The notes below the pieces were generated by a model. The model was not told the origin of the DNA. It did no database searches and was given only the letters and a program-made list of their open reading frames with translations. The position numbers and the translations under genes are program-made. From assembly GCF_039555335.1 (NCBI RefSeq), contig NW_027305508.1, positions 806,001 to 870,000 of the forward strand: a DNA stretch of 64,000 nt, in the 5' to 3' direction. This DNA comes from Amphiura filiformis. Taxonomy: Eukaryota; Echinodermata; Ophiuroidea; Amphilepidida; Amphiuridae. This document shows positions 28,501 to 40,500 of this stretch, in pieces. The first letter of the stretch is position 1, and the number at the start of each line of letters is the position of its first letter.

Positions 28501-31500
28501 AAAATCTTACAATTGTATTATCTGGATATCTGTAAGGGGTGTGGGGCTCAAACTCGGTAACGACAAATCTCATGACCAGGGGAACGTTTTGCAGGGGTCA
28601 GGTCAAAGGTCATGCAGAGGTGAAATTTTAGAAATGCATTTCCTGTACATCTGTAAGGAGTACGGGGCTCAAACTTAGTGACAACAAACTTAATGATCAG
28701 GGGAACATTTTGGAACACTTTGCAGGGGTCGGTCAAAGGTTATCTGGGGTTAAATCTTAGAATTCACTTTCTGGATACCTGTAAGGGTATGGGACTCAAA
28801 TTCAGTGACAACTAATGTCATGCCGAGGGGGACGTTATGCAGGGGTCAGGTCAAAGGTCATATAGAGGTCAAATCTTAAAATGTCTTTTCTGGACATCTG
28901 TAAGGGGTCCGGGACTCTAACTCAGTGACAACAAACTTGATGACCACAGAAACATTTTGAACATTTTGCAGGTCAAAGGTCATCTGGGGTCAAATTTTAA
29001 AATTGCATTTTCTGGACATCCGTAAGGAGAAAGGGACTCAAACTCGGTGACAACAAACGTCATGACCAGGGGAACATTTTTGGAACATTTTGCAGGGGTC
29101 AGATACCTCCACAACACCAACACGCCCCACCTAGGTTTGTGGTCTATGACCATCATTTGCCACTAGTATCACTTTATAATATACTTTGACATTCATATAT
29201 TGCACAATAATCCTAACAACACTTTTAATATCAACTTGTAGGTGTCATTTTCAACTGATTAGACAAAGAAAGTATTTATTATGTTCAACTTGTTGCCTGT
29301 TTAAAAAATAAAAAACAAATCGCCTTTCTCCATTTTGACTTGAAACTTGAAAAGTCCTCGCCCGTCACCCTTAAAGTATATCCCGACCATGAGTTGCTGA
29401 GGTACCATTGTTATTGCAAAATCTATGTTCACGTCCGGCCGTTAACCCAAACAGGCCTGAGTGCTACAAGTACTACATGATATATGCATTGCGCCTTCGT
29501 GTATCTTACGTAATGTGATGACGCAATCACCCTAAGTGATATATTACGCTTTCGTTGGCCCAGTCAGCGAAAGCCCCGTGACCGAGTGTCGCCGACCTAT
29601 GGCATGCGAGGGGTCTCGGGTTCGAATCCCACCCAGAGCAAACAACTTGTTTCGTAAAATTTATTTCAAAAACGGAGCGGTCAATTGTCAAAATTCAAAA
29701 AATGTGATCGCTGATATCCCTCAACCACATCACTTATTTAGTTACGTTTGGGTTATGCGTTGTAAAATACCAAAAAAAATTAAAATTCCGACGATACAGT
29801 TCTTTCAGGGAAACCCTGTATACGGTTGACATCCCTTACACGCCAATATACTTGTCTCAGATTTATTTCAATGGCCTTTTCCCAGCCAAGTCCTTCGATA
29901 AATGACTGCAAATTTCACAGAATTGTCTGAAGACCGTTGCTGATGAATATCCGACATGTCCGATGGCAACTTATCCATGGGTTCATTGACCGGCAAAATA
30001 AAACATTATGTCTTTAATAATATTATGATTATCATCATTTCCGTTAATTTTAAACACCATAGGTTAACTTTATAATCTCCCCAAATCAGATCTGCTCACG
30101 TGGTAATCCCTTTTTAATACTGTTTGTAAAATAAATTTCATCTGTTTGGCATTGCCATAGAAACGGGACATTTTCCTTCCAGTCTTATTATAACGAAATC
30201 ACCTACAACAATTGTTCTTTGATGAAGCAGCTTTATTTTCTATTTTAAGATCTGGCCTATTTAGGTTATTTTTATGTTTCACGTTTCCATGATAACTGTT
30301 TTGAAAAGGTAAATGGCTGAAATGTATTCGGAAGCTGGTATCCGGATATATTGGAGTTCGAGATCCAGTTTGCAAAGTTGAATATAAAAAATTAAACTTA
30401 TCTGATGAGTGATGACATAGTCGGATCTACGAAACTTGTTTGATTATAACAATTTGATTTATACAACTTTTTTTCTAGTTTCTGTTTCTTGTGTGGATAT
30501 TTTTTTTTCTATCACGCCATTATTTTTCTTGCTTGTTTAGCACTTTGATACGTTATATAACCAAAAATGTTAATCAGGAAAGTTTTAAAATTTGAAATAT
30601 ATTTATATTATTATATATAATTAATAGTCTCAAAATATAGCGAGATTAAAAATAATAATTATGGCATTATTCTCCAGAATTACAGTGTATCCCGACCATG
30701 AGCTGCTGAGGTATGTTATGGGTGTTTATAAACCGAGGATTGAAAACCACAGCCTCGTTTTCCGATCCTCGTTTTTCGATCCTCGGTTTTCAATCCTCGG
30801 TTTATAAGCACCCCATTTGTTATTGCAAAATCTATGTTCACGCCCGGCCGTTAACCCTAACAGACCTGAGTGCTACAAGTACTACATGATATATGCATTG
30901 CGCCTTCGTGTATCTTACGTAATGTGATGACGCAATCACTCTAAGTGACATATTACGCTTTCGTTGGCCCAGTCAGCGAAAGACCCGTGACCGAGTGTCG
31001 CCGACATATGCATGCGAGGGGTCTCGGGTTCGAATCCCACCCAGAGCAAACAACTTTGTTTTCTCTCTTTATTCCTTCCTTCTTTCCCTTCCCTTTGGGC
31101 GTTAGAGTTAGAGAATAATGCCTCATCACCCGCCCTTAAAATGTACCGGGTCCTCATAATATTTATTGTTACTCCATTTAGAATGACTTGCCAGGTTTAG
31201 ATTTTCAACCTAAGATGAACGTAAGTAAGGTTCCTATACTACTTACAAACGGTTTACGGAGTTTACGTACAGGGTGTCCCAAAGAACCATATCGTCCGTA
31301 ACTAATTGTTTGGGTGTTTTAACGCCACAACTAAACATAACTAAATAACTGGTGTGGTTAATAAATAAATCGACTATTACATACTTTTTGCATTTTGACA
31401 ATTGAACACACCGTTCGTGAAATATTAGAATTTTACGAAATCCCCTCATTTTCAAACCTTTCCATGGATTCAAATATCAATCGATGATCAGTATTCGCAG

Positions 31501-34500
31501 TGCTCACTTGTTATTAACAGATATTTGACTCCGTGGAACGGGCTGAAAATGAGGTAGTTTTGTAAAATTCTTTTATTTCAAAAACGGAGCGGTCAATTGT
31601 CAAAAACTTGTCAAAAAGTATGTATCTGATATTCCTCAACCACATCACTTATATAGTTATGTTTGGTTTATGCGTTAAAATACCCCAAAGGGACACCCTG
31701 TATATACGGTTGGCACCCCTTACACGCCACTGGTATACTAGTCTCAAATTTAATTCAATGGCCTTTTCCCAGTCAAGTCCTTTGATAATTGACTGCAAAT
31801 CTCACAGAATTGCGTGAAGACCGTTGCTGATGAACCTCCGACATGTCCGATGGCAACTTATCCATGGGTTCATTGACCGGCAAAATAAAACATTATGTCT
31901 TTAATAATATTATGATTATCATCATTTCCGTTAATTTTAAACACCATAGGTTAACTTTATAATCTTCCCAAATCAGATCTGCTCACGTGGTAATCCCTTT
32001 TTAATACTGTTTGCAAAATAAATTTCATCTGTTTGGCATTGCCATAGAAACGGGACATTTTCCTTCCAGTCTTATTATAACGAAATCACCTACAACAATT
32101 GGTCTTTGATGAAGCAGCTTTATTTTCTATTTTAAAATCTGGCCTATTTAGGTTATTTTTAAGCTTCACGTTTCCATGATAACTGTTTTGAAAAGATAGA
32201 TGACTGAAAAATATTCGGAAGCTGGTATCTGGATAATTTGGAGTTCGAGATCTTGTTTGCAAAGTTGAATAGCAAATTAAACATATCTGATGACATAGTC
32301 GGATCTATGAAACTTGTTTTGTTTGTGCAACAATTTGATCTATACAACCTTTTTTAGATTAGATTTTTCCTGCTTGTTACACTTAAATTCTAATAGAAAG
32401 AATCGTAAGAATATCGTACATAGGCAGGCCCGTACGCAGAATTTTTTTTGGGGGGGTGCTGATTTTGAAAAAGTGGACTTTTTTCCCAGGAGGGGGTGCG
32501 ATTTTGTGAAAAGTGGACTTTCTTCTCCAAATTTGGACTTTTTTTGACCAAAAAAGCGTAAAAAACCTGATTTTTTTGCTCGCTACGCTCGCAAATTCTG
32601 CAATTGTGGGACTTTTTGTATACTTTTGCAAATTTGGGGAGGTGCGGTCGCACCCCCCGCACCCCCCCTGCGTACGGGCCTGTACATAGGTTGTCTCGGA
32701 TGCAACAACTGTCTTTTAAAAATAAATCAATATCCAAGCAGTTCATTTTAAGTTTACGCAGCACTTCTATTAATGAGTTGCATACAGTAAAAGACAAAAA
32801 TATTCTCCAGATTTAACAGTTAAGCTCTTTTTAAATAACTAAACACTCTTAAAAGAGCACTCCGACCAGACGCCTCCGAGCGCTAGTGTTCGCTAACTTC
32901 TGAAATGAATCCGTCTACATGTAGGAAGACACACATGCAACTGATATGCATAACATGATTGAAACAAGTTGTCTCGGATGTATAACAACTGTGCGTTAAA
33001 AATATATCAACAAGTTCATTTCTAGTTTATGTAACACGTATAACAAGAACACGAAGAAGCAGTTGCAATAGTTAAAAGATAAAAATAGAGCTGGCATATT
33101 ATTTCTATTTTATGCAACACGTTTAACTAGAACATGAAGAAGCAGTTGTATAAATAGGTAAAACATAAAAATAGAGCTGGCATATTATTTCGCTGCAAAC
33201 TATTTGGTTTCAAATAGACAAAAACAATTACCACTCGAAATTATTTTATAGGTCACATTGGAGAGTTTGCTTTATCTGCAAATAAAATGAAATTGGGCTA
33301 TTCCATTTAAAATCCACACTATCCCTGTGGAAGATTTAGTTAAAGTCTTCCACAGAGGGAGCGGGAGAGGTAGTATAGGTTTTGAATAGAATAGACAACT
33401 AGAGCTAATTGCGCATACACATATACGCAACCTTAGCAATAGCTAATTAACTAGGCCTATAGCTAATTAGCCCAGCTAAATAACATGCATGCATGTAAGC
33501 AGTAGTATATTATGCTGATTTTACTGAGAGGTGTTTTTTTAAATGCACTATAGTACTTTGGAATTTGACTAAAGACCAAGGTTAATTCGTTAGCTCACCT
33601 ATAGCATATGCGAGTTCAAAAGGTCCAGTATATTGGTATAATTCAAGGATTCATTGGAATATACATGTATAAACAGATATTTGTAGTATTATTATAATCA
33701 TTAATTATAATTAATTTCTATATTATTACAGTATGTGAAATCATTTTGATATAAACCAAAAATTATTCAATATTCATGTTCATGTAAATAGTTCTGTGCA
33801 ACTTTGATCATGCGCTATTATAGTGCGACTTCCTAAGGTATTTTGCTACATACCGGAAGTAATACCTACATGACCTTTAACCCCAATGACCTTTGACCCC
33901 AATGACCTTTGACCCCAATGGATGTATGCAAGTAATGTCATGCTATATTATAATTTGTGGAATGACTTCGCATTTTTAGTAACAGAACAGAAAATCATAT
34001 CAGCCATAATGACCTTCGTATGACCTTTAACCTCAAGGCTAATGCATGTGTCAAGTGACGTCATCTTGCTGTGTAATTTGTGTAAGGAGTAGCAGTTTTA
34101 GTAAAAATAACAGGAAATATCATTTTTGGCCATATTGACCTTTCCATGACCTTTGACCTTGAGTTGGTCATGTGACATTTGTGCCACCAGCTATTGGACC
34201 TGTTGACCAAGTAACATTGTTGTACTATATACATGTATAATAGCAGCAGCATTTTAGGGTATTTGGTCATATACCGGAAGTATCCCCTTAATGACCTTTG
34301 ACCCCAATTCTGGACAATAACTTTTAGACACTGGGTATAGCTGATGCATGTACCCAAGTGCCATCATCGTGCTTTGTAATTTGTAGAAGAAGTAGCATTT
34401 TTAGTGAAATCACGTTTTGACCATTGACTGGAAGTGGATGACCTTTGACCTGAAGTTGGTCATGTTTCATTTGTCCCCCCACCCAATGGTCCTAATGACC

Positions 34501-37500
34501 AAATATGGTCAACATGGCTCAAAGCATATGGCTACGGTGGCTCATTATAAGATTGACAGAAAGAAAGAAAGAAAGAAAGAAACAAACAAAGAACTTGACA
34601 GAAACAGACCTTAGCAATTTTGCAAATTGCTAAGGAATGCAAATTGCTAAGGAATTGGGCAACTTCCATTTGAAATACTCAAGTTGTGAAAGGTAAAGCC
34701 ATAATACAACGTAATACAGGGGGAGTATGGGTTTCAAAATGATTATCTCTGACCAATTATAGCCTGCATTTGAAAAACATAATCCCTCTGTGGAAGATTT
34801 TTTCAAAATATTCCACAGGGGGTGTGGATTTCAAGTCGAATAGTCCAATTATGGTATTTATTCTCCGGATTTAAATTTATTTGTTAACAAGTGTTTATTT
34901 ACTATAGGTAAATCAAGTTCACTCGCGGTTTAATAGTTCAGCTCTTTAAGAACACTTCAAATGCAATGTCGTTTTAATAGTGTTCTAGGTGTCCAAATAA
35001 CTCAAGTTGAAGTGTACATGAAGTCACAATTAAACACCTCGTGCACGTCAAAAGCGTTCAGGGGAATCTGATGTTCTAAAATTCAAAGTTCAAAGTAACT
35101 CTACAAACACGTTATGCTGATGCACTCTAAAATAGCGAGAACCAATCAGAGCAAAGAGCATGCGAAGTGTGTAATTGCATATTGTATAATAGCACAGGCG
35201 CGCACTCTACAATCAAGCACTACTACACGCAGTGCTTTCGGACGAGTTCATTTTGCTTGCGGGTCATGCAATTATATTGACTAACATTTTCCAACATGCA
35301 TATTTAGTGACAATTTTGTTATAAAAACAGCAAATATCATGGTATTTTTTTCTCGTGTATGAAATATATGTTAACGAACGCGTATCTCTTGTTTCTCGAG
35401 AAATTGTACAAAATAATACTTGTAGGCCTACTGAGATGTTGATACGTCTACTCCACCTGCGTGTATTAGACACATCCCTTGTTGCTTGAGAGATTGGACC
35501 TGTTGATTGCACACAGTATTTATGCACTTGCTCTGAATGCGTCCCAATACACCCCCCCCCCCTCCGGGTTCGGGTATTGGACACATCAACGTTTCTCTCT
35601 TAATGATATTTATCAATTATAGGTCAATAAATGCGTATCACTTGTTGAGAGTATTTAAACAAAGTATTCTAGTACAAAATAATGTACGTGTATTGAGATG
35701 TTGATGCGTCTAATGCATAAGCCCCGAAGGCGGAGTGCACTAGACACATCAACATTTCAGTACAAGTGCATCATTTTGTCCCCGCATTTTGTACAATTTC
35801 TCTCTCAATAAGTGACACGCATTTATTAACCTATTTCATACACGAACAAAAAATTCCATGATTTATGCTATTTTTATAACAAAATTGTCACTAAAATGTG
35901 CGCCCGTGCATACACAATCAACGTATTATTTGCATTTTTCTAACGCTTGCTCTGATTGGTTCTCGCTAAAGACTGTATGGTTCGCATTTTTTCTAACGTT
36001 TGCTTTGATTGGTTCTCGCTATCTAAGAGTGTATGAACGTATAATAACTAATAAATGCCTACGCGCGCTGAGACGTTGCCGTGTCCAACGCACGAACCCG
36101 GAGGGAGTGTATTGGATGCATGACTTTCAGCCGTTTCTCGAGCAACAAGGGATCTGCATTTGTTAATACTATAGCAGTCACCCGTCTTTCGCAGTTCGTA
36201 AATGTCATTTCTGCATGTTACTCTGAAATTTGCACTTTTTTGGCTATAGGGGCCTACAGCTTGATATTTTCAGTCGGTTTAAAGCACTTCTTTCAGATGC
36301 CACGGAATAAAATAGTCCCTCACCTGCCCGCCTCTAATTAGGCTATAGTGGTAATAATCAATAGCCACAAATTAGTTGCCAGGATACCGACCCGTTGAAT
36401 GAAGAGATGCAGATTCAAAACTTGCACAGTTTCCATTAATATTACTACATCAATGTTAAAGGTGAATTTACTTTTATTTAACATATTTAATAGGTTAGCA
36501 TATACTTTTGTCACGTTTATGTTGTCGTGGGTAATTTCCATGATTACGTCAAAGTTTGTTTATAAATGAAACAAACTCAAGGTTTTCGACCTTCATGTTG
36601 GAATCAGTATATTTGTCATAGACCATGTTTAGCAGGATGTATGCCTAAAGTAGCTACCGGTTTTTGTTGTTCTGGAAGTTATTCATTTTCAGGTTCAGGG
36701 CAAATTTAACGGGATTGGCGGGCCTGCTGAAAGGCTGAAAGTGAAAGCTGGTGCAAAGTTAGATGACTGATTTTTGTGATCTTTTTAAAGACAAAAATGC
36801 TCCAAAAATAGGCCAATTTCTCGGAGGGGATGTTAGCCTTGGGTTTTATACGGGGGAGACACATGCTTTTTGATGTTTACGAGGCTTTCAAAATTGCGAA
36901 ATATCATGCGTTATTGCATCTTCTATCCAGAAATGATGATCAAAACGAACTTTTAGCCGTGTGATTGGCAAATAAAATGCATGTTCAGACTAATTGGAGC
37001 ATATTGTATCATAATATTCCCTACCAACCTTTACAAGCCTACCCATACTTTCCTATGATCTTAACCGGGATCTTAACCCATCCAATGCGAATTAAGCGTA
37101 GTATAAGCACAGTATCAATAGTCGGATCTTGAGGTGAAAAAGTTCAATTTGGTGACCACTCTCTGGCTAGTAAGGTTTGACGATTGATTCGACTTCTATG
37201 GACCATTTAGAAAAAAAATAGCCACCATGTCCCTCGCGAAAATCCCGGCATTTTTCGCTAGAGGCCAAAATCCAAAATGGCCGCCGCCACCATTTTGAAA
37301 ACTTAAGTTTTGAACCAGAGCACCTATAAAGTCATGCACAAAGACACTTTTTCGGATATGTCGAGTACAAGGATTCCGATTCTGACATTAGTTTGACATT
37401 ACGGCATCATTTTCACCCAGAAATCCAAGATGGTGGCCGGCACCATCTTGAAAAATTTAGTTTTGAACAACAGGACATAAAATCGTGTACAAAGACACTT

Positions 37501-40500
37501 TTTTGGATAAGTCGACCACAAGGATATCAAATTTGACATTACTTTGACATTACGAACTCATATTTACCCAGAAATCCAAGATGGTGGCCGCCGGCGCCAT
37601 CTTGAAAAAAATAAGTTTTGAACCAGATTAACTAAAATCGTGTACAAAGACACTTTTTCCGGTAAGTCGACCCCAAGAAATCCGAATCTGACATTAATTT
37701 GACGTTATAACATAATTTTTGCCCAGAAATCCAAGATGGCCCCTATTTGGTAGAGCGTAAATGTGATTTTTGAATGAGAGCAGAAGTATAAGTGTGTCAT
37801 TTCCGCCTTATCTGGGGTTCATGTCACTTATATGGGGTTTAAACTGCCTTATCTTGGGTTTACATCCCTTATCTAGGGATAAGGCGCCTTACCTGTGGTT
37901 TAGACGGCCTTATCCTGGGTTTACGTTCCTTACCTGTGGCTAAGATGCCTTAACCATAGCATATCGCAGTCTAAACCCAGATAAGGCATCTAAACCCCAG
38001 ATAATGCGCCGTAACCCCAGATAAGGGACGTAGACCGCCGATAAAACAGTCCAAACCCCAAATAAGGCGCTTTTACCCTAAATGAGGAACATAAACCTAA
38101 GATAAGGCATCTAAACCCCACATAAGGTGCCTTAACTCTAGATAAGGGTCGTTAACCCCATATAAGGGTCGTAAACCTCAGATAAGACATCTAAACCCAA
38201 GATAAGGCGCCTTAACCCCAGATAAGAGACGTAAACTCAGATATGGCAGTCTAAACCACCGATAAGGCGCCGTAACCCCAGATAAGGGACGTACACCTCA
38301 GGTAAACCAGTCCCAACCCCAAATAAGGCACCTTAACCCTAAATAAAGAACATAAACCTAAGATAAGAGAAGTAAACCCCAGACGGTGCCTTATCTGGGG
38401 TTTAGACTGTCATATCTGAGTTCACGTCTCTTATCTGGGGTTAAGGCGCCCTATCTTGGGTTTAGATGCCTTGTCCATAGAAGTCGAATCAATCGTCAAA
38501 CCTTACTAGCCAGAGAGTGGTCACCAAATGGAACTTTTTCACCTAACTAACGGTAAGATTTGAACATCCAGATTAGGTTCGAAATTACTCTTCTCGTAGT
38601 TTCAACATGTTCAAACAGATTGCATTATGTTATATTTGATCTTTGCTCGTCGCATCAGGGGTTTGCACGTCCCTGGTGGCATCATTTATCATAACATAAC
38701 ATCAACAGTAGCAAGCAACATCCAATGCATCTTGTTTTTCTACAAAATTTGCGCATAGCAATTACCAGACTTCAGCTTTAAAAAAAAAGGTACACTCAGC
38801 ATTAACATAGGAAGTTATGAAATATTATGCCGGGGAAATATGTGCAATGTGTTTTATAATGAACAAATTTGTTCCAGATGAGCCATAACCTCAAAGTGCA
38901 AACGCCAAAAACATGTTTTCGGACTGTGATGCAGCACAGTTATTAGCTGATATTGGTTCCAATATCTGTGCTGCAGTGCAATGTGCAGCTAGCTTGAATG
39001 ATGTTTTAATTAGCGTACCTTGAAATCACCTTCAGTCACAATAAAACACTGAGTAAGTAATAACAAACGATTATGACCTATATCAAAACAAAAACTGTAA
39101 CACTCTTATTAGCGACAATTTGTAAAGTTATTTTGTTAATGAAGGTAGCCACAGTTCAGTGATGCAACAACCTGGAGGTGAGGGGTAGGTGGGATGAGGA
39201 TTGCAGAGCATGCAGTCAGCAGTCCTCATCCAGTGTTGACAAAGACAACAGCTTGTTATCAAAACGCTAACATGGCTAAGTGCAATTTATTGGATGGAAC
39301 CTTTTGATTGGCTACCGATCACGGTGAATTTATTCAACCAAGTGTTGTGTCCTCTTTTGTTTTCAAGGGTGCCTTGACAACCATACTCGCGTCAGCCATA
39401 ATGAAATAAACAATAAGGATCTGACCAAAATAAAAATAAATAAAAATACCTTTAACACCCACACATGGCGAGTATTAGAAGGTTATGAATATGTGCATTT
39501 TGTAATGGATGCACCCACACTTGACGTAACAACTTTTGGTAGGCATGGCATAACCTTAACCTTAAAATGCGCAACACCAAAAGCAGTGTAGCGTCCTGAC
39601 AACCATGCAGGTATAACTATAAGCCATAATGGATTGTAATAACAAATAATTACGATCCAGACTAAAAAACAAAACAAGCAAACAAACAAACAGATAAACT
39701 GTTATGCGGCCCATACACGTTCAATTTTATTGAGCAATATCAAAGCTCCTAGATACAAAATCTACCAATGTGCACTATTAATGATCACAATTACAGTGCA
39801 CAATGGTAGATTTTGTATTATAGGGTCTTTGATATTGTCCAACTAAATTGAACGTGTATAGGCTGCATTACGTATTGCGAGCATTATACATTAATTTTAT
39901 GATAATACCCGTCAAATTCTGTTAGTTTTTACCATCATTGTCTATTGTGTGTCTTTCCATTTCTGAAATAACCAAAGTACATTGTCACGGAAGAAGCGAT
40001 GTTCCGCGTTCAGTGCCCGGTTCAGTGTCTGATATATCTTGCCAAAATTTATGATACAATAAAATATACAACTCTGAAAAATATTGCGTTGGATAGTTTA
40101 TTATAGTGATCTCAAGTTGGAGATTTTTCGCACAAACCGACAGTTTCTTGCAATAGGCAGTTTCAAATCTCTGTTGAAACGCCCGGGTTGAAACGGTGAT
40201 TAATTTCACTTAATAATTGACATGGCTGACACATCTAATGCGGCCCATACACGTTCAATTTTATTGGGCAATATATGAGACTCTAGATACAAGATCTGCC
40301 ATCACTAGTGGAAAATTCAAAATGAGAATTCTTTCAAAACGATGAGAATTGGACAAAAGTATGAGAATTTCAAATTTTCTCATTCATATAAAATTTTCTC
40401 ATCCAAATGAATGAGAAATATTAATTACCGTGTCAACAACCTGTCACAAGTGGTTAATTTTCTCATTTAAAACAATGTGACATGTGGTTGACACGTTAAT

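Larger units (their letters stand above)
30688..32356. repeat. Duplicated block, copy 2
   Basis: Matches 29377-30469 over nearly its whole length. It additionally contains a 94-bp hairpin MITE at 30720-30813 and the left arm of a foldback element at 31270. Confidence 0.85.

Noticed and set aside
29551-31050. Two functional tRNA genes
   Set aside because: B-boxes are good, but T-stem and acceptor pairing fail and the flanks are duplicated repeat; SINE heads fit better.
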